Below are positions 45,801-54,529 of a stretch of DNA of 64,000 nucleotides, piece by piece. The notes beneath the pieces were generated by a model. The model saw only the letters and a program-made list of their open reading frames with translations. It was not told the DNA's origin and did not search any database. The stretch covers positions 4,030,001 through 4,094,000 of the forward strand of contig NZ_CP033381.1 in the NCBI RefSeq assembly GCF_016865255.1, given 5' to 3'. The position numbers were made by a program, and so were the translations under genes. This DNA comes from Methylomonas sp. LW13 (GTDB lineage Bacteria; Pseudomonadota; Gammaproteobacteria; Methylococcales; Methylomonadaceae). The first letter of the stretch is position 1. Every line of letters begins with the position of its first letter.

Positions 45801-47480
45801 TTAGAATCGTACGTTAAAATTGGCTGTCGCCCTGTTTTCAACATAACCGTTAAATTGAGACGAATCAGATATTTGATTGATATGTCGAAACTCGAGCCGA
45901 GTATCCATTAATAAGGGCCTCCCAAGATTAATCGGAATCCCCCTACTAACCCCCAAAGCAACATCATATCGAGAATTGCTGGTCAACTCTCCGTCGGTGT
46001 GCTGCCAAGACGGCCGCAAATAAAGATCCATTCTAGAAGCAAATTGCCATTGCCAACTACCCGTAACACCATATGACATGTCTTCTCCAGAACGAACCTC
46101 ATATGTTCTACGTTCGTTAAATACCGAAGCGGTATAACTGCTCTTGCCCGTTTGGTACGAGAAAGAAAGATTTCCACGTTTTCTAATAATCACGTCGTTG
46201 ACCAAATCAAACGGATTGAAAACTAATTGAGTATTGTTAAAATTGGGGCCTCGAATTAAAGATGATCTTCCAGTCACGGGATCAGTAGGGCCCGGCGTGA
46301 GAAATCCCTGAGCAATTAAATCTTGAGTATTAACCACCTGAGTCAAACTACCCGATGCATCCCGAAGAAAAAAACCCTGCTCGGCAAACAATTGCTGCTG
46401 TGTAGTTGTCTCCTGGGAATAATTGAATGCAATAGTGGCCTGCTTAGCTCGATAATTAAAGTTTGCATCCCAGGAATCGCCAGTATTTAACCCAACATCT
46501 TTATTACGATACGTAATAGTCGAACTGAGATTTTCCGATGGATTAAATTGCAACGTAGCATGCTTGTTATTACCAATACCGACCTCAAGCGAATACCACT
46601 TGCTTGGCGTCCATTGACCACCTACAGTATAAAAAAAACCATTACTTATGCTGTTGGCCGAGGTCTGAAAATCGTTATTTTCAAACCCTGCTTGCCCGAA
46701 AAGGTTAAATTTGTTATTGATATAATACCGAGCATTACCTTGATATTGTTCAAATCGAACATCTTGACCGACAACCCTACTCTGTTCTTGCGACGAATAA
46801 TTTAATCCCCAATTAATTCTATTAAAATAACTGCCGCTGGACAATCTAGCCTGGCGCGTAATAGTATCTGAATCAGACACTAAACTTGACAACTGCGGAG
46901 TGACCGCAGATCCATTTAAATTCTCAAAGGAAGACTTACTATAACCGACTTTAGCTAAACCCGTTGCAAACTGGCCAAAACGAGGCGTCCAATAGGGTGA
47001 AATACTAAATGTCTTTACTTCAGTCCGCCCTCCGTTCCCAGAAATATTATCAGTCGTAACAAACGAATTACTAATATTTTGCTGACTAATTGAGCTTGCA
47101 GTTTCCAGAAAAAGGGTGTTACGAACAGCTTGATACAAAGAATTCATATTAAGCTGATGATTTATATCTATAGCATCTCTACCACCCGCATTATAGAGAC
47201 CTTGCATACGATAATTTAAATTGAAATTACTCCACGGAGAATTCCCATACAACGAAACTCCAGGACTAATCTCGGTTACAAAACCGCTCTTTTTGTTATT
47301 TTCAGAAAGCGCCAAATTATCAGAAAATATTTCACTCGCCGATAAACTCGGACTAAATCTCCAATCTAGCGCCATTGCGACGCTAGAATGTAAAACCATG
47401 CCAACACTTAAACCAGAAAGCAAGGTAGCTAGAGATAAACCGGAAAGACGATTACTGTCACAAATGTCCATATTTCCCAT
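45801..47480 (-). CDS. PEP-CTERM-associated outer membrane beta-barrel (TIGR03016-like)
   Basis: 559 aa. Seen: a signal sequence ending in AMALDWRF, then many alternating strands with aromatic girdles and a C-terminal NFNVRF ending in Phe, the usual outer membrane barrel signal. Matches the TIGR03016 family of exosortase A loci, predicted to export or anchor the polysaccharide. The start overlaps the 3' end of the kinase gene by 23 bp; an ATG at 47471 is an alternative. Confidence 0.88.
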   Translation of the reverse strand: MGNMDICDSNRLSGLSLATLLSGLSVGMVLHSSVAMALDWRFSPSLSASEIFSDNLALSENNKKSGFVTEISPGVSLYGNSPWSNFNLNYRMQGLYNAGGRDAIDINHQLNMNSLYQAVRNTLFLETASSISQQNISNSFVTTDNISGNGGRTEVKTFSISPYWTPRFGQFATGLAKVGYSKSSFENLNGSAVTPQLSSLVSDSDTITRQARLSSGSYFNRINWGLNYSSQEQSRVVGQDVRFEQYQGNARYYINNKFNLFGQAGFENNDFQTSANSISNGFFYTVGGQWTPSKWYSLEVGIGNNKHATLQFNPSENLSSTITYRNKDVGLNTGDSWDANFNYRAKQATIAFNYSQETTTQQQLFAEQGFFLRDASGSLTQVVNTQDLIAQGFLTPGPTDPVTGRSSLIRGPNFNNTQLVFNPFDLVNDVIIRKRGNLSFSYQTGKSSYTASVFNERRTYEVRSGEDMSYGVTGSWQWQFASRMDLYLRPSWQHTDGELTSNSRYDVALGVSRGIPINLGRPLLMDTRLEFRHINQISDSSQFNGYVENRATANFNVRF

Positions 47481-48357
47481 AACTATAATTGTGACCGTAT
47501 ATATCTATCTCTTTTCTTGTTTTGTTCAGAAGAGTCATAACAACATCGCAATTACTAAGCTTCGCAACCGACTCATTAACCACGCTCTGAGGGGTTACTT
47601 CCGCCGCAATCACCAGCACTACTTGCCCTACAAGTTCCGCAAGTATTTGGGCTTGAGTAGCAACTAACAACGGAGGTGAATCAAAAATCACAATTCGATC
47701 TTTGTATCGCCGACTCACTTCTTCCGCGAACAAATACATCCGTTGACTTGATAACAACTCTGTTGAGTATTTATGTCTTTTACCCGCTGTAATTAAACTA
47801 AGATTTGGAAGATCTGTTTTTAACAAAATATCTGAAAAAGTTACTTTATCATCTTCTAAATACTCTATTAAGCCTCGAGGGCTATTAATCCCTAATTGTT
47901 TTGATATACTTGGCTTTTCCACATCAGCATCTATAAGCAAAACTTTTTTATCTCTTTCGTTAGCAATACTCAAAGCCAAATTAATTGAAACAAATGTCTT
48001 ACCTTCCCCAGGCAAACTACTGCAAATAAGAATTAAATTAGAACGATTAATTCCATTATTTTCTGCGCCCTGTATATTGTTTACCAAAGGCCTCTTAATA
48101 ACTCTAAATTCTTCAGCTAGCTGAGATTTTGCGTTATTATTATCTATAAAACCGTTTTCCGCCAAACTAGCCCAATCAACAACAACCTGTTGTTCGGGCG
48201 AAAATGCCCCGGAAGATTCCCGCAACCCAGTCGATTCTAAATTGGCTTCACTGAAACCCCTATCAGGTTTAGCTGTGGTAGCCGACTCTTGACTATTATT
48301 TTCCACAACTAACCCTTGGCTCCCTGCCTTTTTCAGCGCATTCTCTATAATGCTCAT
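47458..48357 (-). CDS. XrtA-associated tyrosine autokinase
   Basis: BY-kinase-type P-loop protein (TIGR03018-like). Seen: Walker A SSLPGEGKTFVSINLA, Walker A' LLIDADVEKP, Walker B IVIFDSPPLL, and a Tyr cluster at the C-terminus (IYGHNYSYGKYGHL) that would be autophosphorylated. The transmembrane activator is the separate chain-length protein upstream, 23 bp away. Controls EPS chain length and export. Confidence 0.93.
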   Translation of the reverse strand: MSIIENALKKAGSQGLVVENNSQESATTAKPDRGFSEANLESTGLRESSGAFSPEQQVVVDWASLAENGFIDNNNAKSQLAEEFRVIKRPLVNNIQGAENNGINRSNLILICSSLPGEGKTFVSINLALSIANERDKKVLLIDADVEKPSISKQLGINSPRGLIEYLEDDKVTFSDILLKTDLPNLSLITAGKRHKYSTELLSSQRMYLFAEEVSRRYKDRIVIFDSPPLLVATQAQILAELVGQVVLVIAAEVTPQSVVNESVAKLSNCDVVMTLLNKTRKEIDIYGHNYSYGKYGHL

Positions 48358-48380
48358 ATGTTTACCTGTTTAATACGACT

Positions 48381-49928
48381 TTACTTGAGTATCTCAAATA
48401 TCATGATACCGATATAACCACTTAGCAATATTGCAAAAGTCGAAATAAGTAACCAGTCAATATTATTAGTCTGACTTATGCCTTGTGAGGTAAGAGACAC
48501 ACTACCTAAGGATGGTAGGCCGGTCACAATCCTTACTTGTCTCGTTGACATGAACACTGGACGTATAAAATAAACCAAAAACGCGACACCAAATCCCAAA
48601 ATAACCCCAACCAAAAGCGCGAAAGAATAAAATAATTTTCTATTAGGTGAGCTAGGCTTGTTGGGCTTACTAGGGGGATCAGCAATTTTAAATTTCAAAC
48701 GAGATGTCTGGTCATCAACGCGTTCGGTAATATGAGCCTGTTCACGCCGATCCAGCAACTCGGCGTACTTGCCGCTTATCGTTTCATAGTCCCGGTTAAG
48801 ATTTTTCATTTCCGTTTCTATGGTCAATCTTTCATTCAAACCTTCTTCAAGCTTTGCTATCCTGTTTCGAATTGACTCAACCAAAGTTTGACTAGAAGCA
48901 ACTTCAGCCTGAGCATTGTCAAACCCCATTTTTAACGCCTGAACATAGGGATTTGCCATTTTCTCTGCACCAATACTTTCGGAAAGCCCTGCCTGTATAT
49001 CTCCATTGACTTGCGACTGACTCGTCTTAGCTTGGTTCTCTTGAGTTTTCAGCGTGTCAATCAACTTATCGATTTCAATTATTTCCGGATGGCGTTCGGT
49101 ATATTTAAGCAACAATTCAGTGCGCTTATCTTTCAGAGATTCTATCCTTGCATTATCCGCAGATACTTCCTGAGTGGATGTCGGTAGACCCCAGTCTTCC
49201 TCAGACTCTTGGATTTCAGCAACCTGCTCCGCTAAAACATTTCGTCGAGAAATAGCTTGCTCTAGAGCCGTGTTGGCATCTAGATACTGCTCCTTCATTT
49301 TCTGCAAACTCTGAAATTGATCTGAGCCGTTAAGTAAATCAATGTTTGCGCGTTTAAATTCTTCTTTCGCTTTTTCAGCATCTTGCAGCCTAATCTCGTA
49401 TTCTCGTATCTGCTGTTCGATGAAACGTTGCGCATCACTCGCGTCAGCCAATGCTTTGCCCTCTGTTTGTTCAGAAAACACTGTAAGAACAGCCTGGACC
49501 ACACTCTTCGCAACTTCAGGATCTTGTGAGGTATAAGCAATATCGAATATATCTCCTCTGCCTCCTGCAATTGTTATGTCCTTCTTAAGTTTCTCAATCA
49601 ATTCCGTAGCAGATCCTGAGCTATCCTGCGATCTACTTAGCTGAGATAGCGAAATAATTTTTTCAAGATTAGGTCTCGTAAACATTAGCTGCTGGATTAT
49701 TCTGATCAGCGCAGATATATCAGGCTCTATAACCATACCTCTCATGAGAGGCCTAATCACTGTAGCTGAATCAATATGAACTTTGGCTTTCGATTCAAAT
49801 TTATCAGGCATCATAAAAATGTACGCCCAAGCAGCTGAACAAACAACCAAAGCGAAAACGATGGCAAGGCGCTTGTACTTTAAAGTACCTTTCAAATAAA
49901 AATAAACTTCGGAAAGATCTTGCTGCAT
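48381..49928 (-). CDS. XrtA polysaccharide chain length determinant (Wzz-like)
   Basis: 515 aa inner-membrane co-polymerase (TIGR03007-like). Seen: N-terminal TM (RLAIVFALVVCSAAWAYIFMM), then FESKAKVHIDSATVIRPLM, a long coiled-coil periplasmic arm, the Pro-rich DPPSKPNKPSSPNRK preceding TM2 (LFYSFALLVGVILGFGVAFLVYF-type), and a third hydrophobic stretch near the C-terminus (WLLISTFAILLSGYIGIMIF). Works with the tyrosine kinase encoded next. Confidence 0.92.
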   Translation of the reverse strand: MQQDLSEVYFYLKGTLKYKRLAIVFALVVCSAAWAYIFMMPDKFESKAKVHIDSATVIRPLMRGMVIEPDISALIRIIQQLMFTRPNLEKIISLSQLSRSQDSSGSATELIEKLKKDITIAGGRGDIFDIAYTSQDPEVAKSVVQAVLTVFSEQTEGKALADASDAQRFIEQQIREYEIRLQDAEKAKEEFKRANIDLLNGSDQFQSLQKMKEQYLDANTALEQAISRRNVLAEQVAEIQESEEDWGLPTSTQEVSADNARIESLKDKRTELLLKYTERHPEIIEIDKLIDTLKTQENQAKTSQSQVNGDIQAGLSESIGAEKMANPYVQALKMGFDNAQAEVASSQTLVESIRNRIAKLEEGLNERLTIETEMKNLNRDYETISGKYAELLDRREQAHITERVDDQTSRLKFKIADPPSKPNKPSSPNRKLFYSFALLVGVILGFGVAFLVYFIRPVFMSTRQVRIVTGLPSLGSVSLTSQGISQTNNIDWLLISTFAILLSGYIGIMIFEILK

Positions 49929-50004
49929 ATTAACTAGCCGTTGTTTTCAATCTAGAATTAATGGACATACTACCTACAGAAAAAGTCTACCTTCTTACAA
50001 ACAC

Positions 50005-50682
50005 TTAAAAATACGCATCGGGAATAATCAAAATGTCCCCAGGCATCATCAAGACATTAGCTGACAAATCTGTATCATCAATAAGGTCGTCAATCCTTAC
50101 GCCAAACGGCTTCAATTCTCCATTCACATCCCTGATAACACTGGCTCTATTACCATCAGCATATTGGTTCAGACCAATTTGAATAATAACATCCAATAGC
50201 GTCATTCCCCTCTCGTATGGAATGGATTTACCCTGGTAACGTCCTACGCCACCACCACCAGTTCCACCACTGACTCCACCACCGCCACCGCCACCGCCAA
50301 TTCTCCCAATGACCCTGATTTGCTGAGTGCTAATCCCTTTGAATCCGCTAACCATAACAACTACCTGTGGACTTTTTATATAAGTCGAAAGCACCTTCTC
50401 AATGTCCCGAGCAAGTTCAAATGGCGTTTTACCACTGGCCAACAATTCTTCTACTAAAGGAACAGTTATCTTTCCATCCGGACGCACTGGCGCTGATGTA
50501 GATAACTCTGGGTTGCCCCAAACAAAAATATTGACACTATCGCCAGGCCCTATCTGATAAGTATAGTCAGCAGTCTGTTGCATATCCTCAAGTAAAGGCT
50601 GGGAACACCCAACAATACTAGAAATAAGGGCAAATGCTATCAAACAATACAACAACTTTTTTTTAAATATCCGCATAATCAT
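50005..50682 (-). CDS. XrtA polysaccharide export lipoprotein (Wza/EpsE-like) with a Gly-rich insert
   Basis: 225 aa. Seen: signal peptide with lipobox SIVGC, Poly_export motif YQIGPGDSVNIFVWGNPELS, FELARDIEKVLSTYIKSPQV, then the SLBB-type region. Between VIGRI and RYQGKSIPYERGMTLLDV sits an insertion of about 18 residues almost only Gly (with Val, Ser, Thr), where the family has just a short loop. Outer membrane channel for EPS export (TIGR03027-like). The encoding DNA is a CCA/GCC-type microsatellite. 27 bp downstream of prsT. Confidence 0.9.
   Translation of the reverse strand: MIMRIFKKKLLYCLIAFALISSIVGCSQPLLEDMQQTADYTYQIGPGDSVNIFVWGNPELSTSAPVRPDGKITVPLVEELLASGKTPFELARDIEKVLSTYIKSPQVVVMVSGFKGISTQQIRVIGRIGGGGGGGGVSGGTGGGGVGRYQGKSIPYERGMTLLDVIIQIGLNQYADGNRASVIRDVNGELKPFGVRIDDLIDDTDLSANVLMMPGDILIIPDAYF
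50247..50299. repeat. Trinucleotide/hexanucleotide microsatellite inside the export lipoprotein gene
   Basis: Plus strand reads GCC-ACC-ACC-ACC repeats and then ACCGCC units (CCACCGCCACCGCCACCGCC region). On the minus strand these are GGT and GGC codons for the Gly-rich insert. Slippage would change length in frame by 3 or 6 bp. Confidence 0.75.
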
Positions 50683-50709
50683 AATCTAAGTAGTTACCCA
50701 ATTACCTGC

Positions 50710-53109
50710 TCAATTCTCTATTTCTTCAAGGATCTTTTTTGCGTTATCTTTACCGGAAAAATTTCGCTTCTGTTTTTCAGACAAACTAATAGATTGTTTA
50801 AGCTCACTTATCGCAGTCGCTTTATTACCAGCATTCATGTGCGCAACTCCTAAGTGATATCTAAACTCAGGCAGTTTAGGCTCTTTTAGAATCAAGGACT
50901 GTAATAACTTCAGCCCCTCCTCATTACTACCAGCTTTAATTAATGCCCAAGCGTATGTGTCTTGAAAATACGAATTCTCGGAATCTTTAAATACTTTTGC
51001 TAACTCCATTCCTTGACTAATCTCATCGTGACTGTTTGACTCTATCAATAACGAGGCCAAATTGTTAATAGCTAAGTTATTATCGGGATTCTTATCGAGT
51101 ACTGCTTTATACACCCTGATTGCATTTTCCTTTTCGTTTAATTGTTCATACAAAGCAGCTAGAGCCATAGCTAACTGAGGATCATTTGGATTGACTTCCA
51201 ATCCTCGCAAATACACATCTTTGGCTGAAGAAATATTTTTATTCATCATTGCCTCAACCCTTGCTAGAGCGAGATAAATCGATGCTGCTTTTGGAGTATG
51301 TTTAACCTGATCCGTCAGCAGCTTTTTGGTTTTTACATAATCATTATTTGCAATGTATATATCACTCAGCACGCCAACAGTATTTAATTGATCAGGATAC
51401 TTTACATGGTGCTTTTCCAAATACGCAACAGCATTCTCTCTTTGCCCAAGAGCCTCGTAAGATCTGACTAAATTAATCAAAGAATTTAAATGATTAGGAT
51501 ACTGTTGTATCAACTTGTCATACAAGCTAATTGCCTCAGCATACTTACCTTTACCCTGTAAAACATTGGCTTGAAGATATATAGGCATCGCCTTATCTTT
51601 AGAAAAAAGTGCTAGCCGTTGAATAGACTCTTGGGCGCCATCCCACTTTTTCTCTAAAATATCCAACTCAGCCTTACTAGTAAGTAATAAAATGTCGTTT
51701 TGTTTTAGCGATAACGCCTTTTCAAGATATTGCCTAGCATTTTCATTTTGCCCGGCCTGTACGTAGTTACTATATACACGAGAAAAGGCAGCCAAATTTG
51801 CTGGATTAACTTCTAACGCCTGTTTAAAACTTTTCTCAGCCTGTTTCCGATCCTGTTTTATTAAATAAGCATCACCTAGCAAAGAATAAACGTCGTCTGC
51901 ATTAGTTTTGTTCCATACAAGTTTATTAAGGAACTCAATAGCTTCATCCGTTTTATTTTGAGCCAGCAAAAAACGACCTTTAAGCAAATTTGCCTGAATC
52001 AATTCCGAATTAATACTAAAAATATCTTTTAAAGAGCTTTCTACAGCACTAAACTGCTTTTCCGTTAGCGCAATTTCCGCAAGAATGACTTGGGCTGACA
52101 AGCCTGCTTCGTTATTCTTTTCTAGCTGAACAACTTGTTCTAACCCTTCCTTACCAGTTTCAGCATATCCTGACGCAACCATCCATTTCGAGAGCTCTAA
52201 CAACACCTTAGGTTGCCCTTGATGGCGGTTAAGCATAGCCTTGTACTCCGAAATCACTCGATCTTTAGCACGAGCATTTAAAAATTCGATCAAAACTATT
52301 TCAGGCTCGACTTTATCATTTGATTTTTCGACCATTTCCCTCAATAGTCTCTCCGCCTCCTCAAGCTTATCAGTCATCGAGTAAATGGAAGCCAAGCTCA
52401 GCTTAAAGTTACCGGCATCTGGGTATAACTGAATAAGCTCCTGATAACCCTTTATTACGCTATCTATGTTATTCAGCCCTGCATCCAGTTTTATCTTAAA
52501 TAAGCGCAAAGGAAGGTTTGCGGGCTGTACTCCCAATGCCTTATTTACTGCCCCCAAAGCTTGATCTATTTCATTTTTTTCAGCAAATAAAGCAGCTTGC
52601 AATGACAAAGCCTCAACATTATCCGGGCTATCTTTTAAAACAAAATCAACTATTTCTGCTGCTTGATCTTTTTTCAACTGCTTAATATAAACCGATGCCT
52701 TGATCATTTTTGCATCAATATTGCTTGAGTCACTTGTCAAAACTGACTCCGCTTGCTCCAATGCTTTCTCCAGATCTCCAAAAACAATATCGAGCTTGCC
52801 TAGTTTTATTTTTGCGGAAGTCAAACTTGGCTCTAATTCTAAGGCCCTAATCAGGTTTTGCCGCATCGACTTGAAATTATTATTTTTTTCGTCCAATAGG
52901 GCCATATAGAAATAGGTCTCACCAAACTTATCGCTGCTTTGACTGGCTGTCTTCAACTCAAGCAATGCCTTATCAAATTCCCCTTTTTCAAAAAGCTCCT
53001 TACCTTTTTGCAAATGACTCCGAGCAGATTCCTCCGGCGAGGAACATGCCGCTGTTTGCAATAAAAACGTACATGCGAGAACTACGGAACTGATTATTTT
53101 TCTTTTCAT
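50710..53109 (-). CDS. prsT: XrtA/PEP-CTERM system TPR-repeat lipoprotein PrsT
   Basis: 799 aa with a lipoprotein signal (LLQTAAC, Cys22) and about twenty TPR units through the chain (for example AHLQKGKELFEKGEFDKALLE-like and GDAYLIKQDRKQAEKSF). Matches the TIGR02917 family, PrsT, which is encoded with PrsK and PrsR and needed for EPS or PEP-CTERM output. It is the first gene of the long minus-strand EPS block. The promoter region upstream (53110-53189) shows no sigma-54 site. Confidence 0.92.
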   Translation of the reverse strand: MKRKIISSVVLACTFLLQTAACSSPEESARSHLQKGKELFEKGEFDKALLELKTASQSSDKFGETYFYMALLDEKNNNFKSMRQNLIRALELEPSLTSAKIKLGKLDIVFGDLEKALEQAESVLTSDSSNIDAKMIKASVYIKQLKKDQAAEIVDFVLKDSPDNVEALSLQAALFAEKNEIDQALGAVNKALGVQPANLPLRLFKIKLDAGLNNIDSVIKGYQELIQLYPDAGNFKLSLASIYSMTDKLEEAERLLREMVEKSNDKVEPEIVLIEFLNARAKDRVISEYKAMLNRHQGQPKVLLELSKWMVASGYAETGKEGLEQVVQLEKNNEAGLSAQVILAEIALTEKQFSAVESSLKDIFSINSELIQANLLKGRFLLAQNKTDEAIEFLNKLVWNKTNADDVYSLLGDAYLIKQDRKQAEKSFKQALEVNPANLAAFSRVYSNYVQAGQNENARQYLEKALSLKQNDILLLTSKAELDILEKKWDGAQESIQRLALFSKDKAMPIYLQANVLQGKGKYAEAISLYDKLIQQYPNHLNSLINLVRSYEALGQRENAVAYLEKHHVKYPDQLNTVGVLSDIYIANNDYVKTKKLLTDQVKHTPKAASIYLALARVEAMMNKNISSAKDVYLRGLEVNPNDPQLAMALAALYEQLNEKENAIRVYKAVLDKNPDNNLAINNLASLLIESNSHDEISQGMELAKVFKDSENSYFQDTYAWALIKAGSNEEGLKLLQSLILKEPKLPEFRYHLGVAHMNAGNKATAISELKQSISLSEKQKRNFSGKDNAKKILEEIEN

Positions 53110-53189
53110 CCTATTACCAAAACCCCAATATTTTATTTGACTACTTACTAATCGCCTAGAAATATATAATTACATTCGATCCCGCCATA

Positions 53190-53927
53190 TTAATTAACAA
53201 TATTTTCTTTTATCCAGGAATATAACTCTAGCAAATCGGGATGCATATTTTCTAAAACAGCCTGAGTAGTAATGAAATAAGGTGCTCGTATACCATGATA
53301 GTCAATATCCTTACCAACTCGTTGAAAATCTATACCTGACCGATGCATCAGCCGCGGCAAGAACGGCTCCATCATCGCAAACACATTTGTACGTCCATCA
53401 ACCTCTGTTAGGACTGTGGCGGCAAAAAAACAAGCAACTGCTATTGACGAAAAAGTCCTCTGCTCTTGAGGCGAAAACTGTAAGCCGTTAATTTCACCGA
53501 AGCGGGTTAGAGTCTCGCCGGTACGTCTACGAAACGCCCCATCCACAGCTAATCTTGATATTTCGCATACTGTATTTCTTTGTAGCTTTAAATCATCTAT
53601 AAGCTTGCTGTCTAAACTAGCTCCACAGTATTTTTCTAACGGCAATGGCTTATTCTGTCGTTCCCCGATAGCAGGAACCATTCTCACACAACCAGCAGGG
53701 ATACCAGTTTGCAAATGCGTAATCAAACAGTGGCGTGAATATTGATCGTATTCGTCTACTTCAAGGCGATTAGCAAAATGTTCAACAGGTTCATATTTAA
53801 ACTCTTCACAATAAACACGGTACCTTACTTGAAAAACAAATTCCTTCTGAGCGTCACTTTCAGCGAGCCCCACCTTGAAGTAACGGCTAAAACTTTCTGC
53901 CAGTGATAACTTAGGCCCCACATCCAT
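53190..53927 (-). CDS. PEP-CTERM/exosortase-associated acyltransferase, copy 1
   Basis: 245 aa GNAT-like protein of the TIGR03694 type, related to N-acyl amino acid synthase FeeM and to LuxI-type AHL synthases. Seen: FQVRYRVYCEEFKYEP, RLEVDEYDQYSRHCL, PAGCVRMVPA and CEISRLAVDGAFRRRTGE. These are the places where LuxI-type enzymes have the conserved R, E/D and R. Expected to join an acyl group from acyl-ACP or CoA to a small amine; product unknown. It follows the cyclic-nucleotide-binding gene by 32 bp. Confidence 0.88.
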   Translation of the reverse strand: MDVGPKLSLAESFSRYFKVGLAESDAQKEFVFQVRYRVYCEEFKYEPVEHFANRLEVDEYDQYSRHCLITHLQTGIPAGCVRMVPAIGERQNKPLPLEKYCGASLDSKLIDDLKLQRNTVCEISRLAVDGAFRRRTGETLTRFGEINGLQFSPQEQRTFSSIAVACFFAATVLTEVDGRTNVFAMMEPFLPRLMHRSGIDFQRVGKDIDYHGIRAPYFITTQAVLENMHPDLLELYSWIKENIVN

Positions 53928-53959
53928 CTTGCCCTCTCATTTTCACAAGCATCATCCAG

Positions 53960-54433
53960 CTACAAATATTTATCGATGTCATGCGCTTTAATTCCCCACG
54001 CCAGTAAATGCTCTATTCGATCATTTGCCAATCCCAAACGATTAGACATAGCTTGAAACAAGCCCTTCAAAAATAAATAACCCTGCACCGGATGATCGTC
54101 CAAATAAACACTCAACATATCACTACGAACTTCAAGTAGACACACATCAGTCAATGAAACAACAGAGGCCGTTCTCTCCCTGGGTTCGTACAAACAGACA
54201 TCCCCAAATACCGCCCCAGCATCTAAATCACAGAGACCTGGACTTATTCTACGATTCCCATCCAGCTCTGCACCGCCCAACACTCTAACAACACCTTCTT
54301 CTATGAGAAATAATGTATTTCCTTGCTGGCCTTTTTTTACGATGGTCTCACCCGCATTTAGGCGATATCGTTTCCAGCCGGAACCGTCCGAGAATTGCGC
54401 ATTAGCTAGTACGTCACTAAATAATTCTTTCAT
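53960..54433 (-). CDS. Cyclic-nucleotide-binding domain protein
   Basis: 157 aa, a single CRP-like cNMP-binding beta-roll without a DNA-binding domain. Seen: GETIVKKGQQGNTLFLIEEG, VRVLGG, AGAVFGDVCLYEPRERTASV and DVCLLEVRSD. The C-terminal helical part has no HTH, so it is not a classical transcription factor; it may gate a partner such as the acyltransferase it precedes. The ATG at 54433 has CAGG just upstream; a TTG at 54451 in frame is an alternative start. It is divergent from prsK. Confidence 0.8.
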   Translation of the reverse strand: MKELFSDVLANAQFSDGSGWKRYRLNAGETIVKKGQQGNTLFLIEEGVVRVLGGAELDGNRRISPGLCDLDAGAVFGDVCLYEPRERTASVVSLTDVCLLEVRSDMLSVYLDDHPVQGYLFLKGLFQAMSNRLGLANDRIEHLLAWGIKAHDIDKYL

Positions 54434-54481
54434 GTCAGCCTGAATCTGCAAAGTAATGATCCTGCCTACTGCTTATAAGGT

Positions 54482-54498
54482 CGTATAATGATTATACG
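54482..54498. promoter_or_regulatory. Palindrome carrying back-to-back -10 boxes between prsK and the cNMP gene
   Basis: CGTATAATGATTATACG is a perfect 8+1+8 inverted repeat. It contains TATAAT on the plus strand (54484-54489) and, read on the minus strand, another TATAAT (54496-54491). A TGTTTA lies 17 bp upstream of the minus-strand box; no good -35 is seen for the plus-strand one. It may hold two divergent promoters, an operator, or both. Confidence 0.55.
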
Positions 54499-54529
54499 TA
54501 TTGAAAAAACACTTAAACATCGACGCTAA

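Noticed and set aside
54433..54480. Sigma-54-like GC...CC pair upstream of the cNMP gene
   Set aside because: The spacing is 11, not 10, and the surrounding bases do not fit the consensus.
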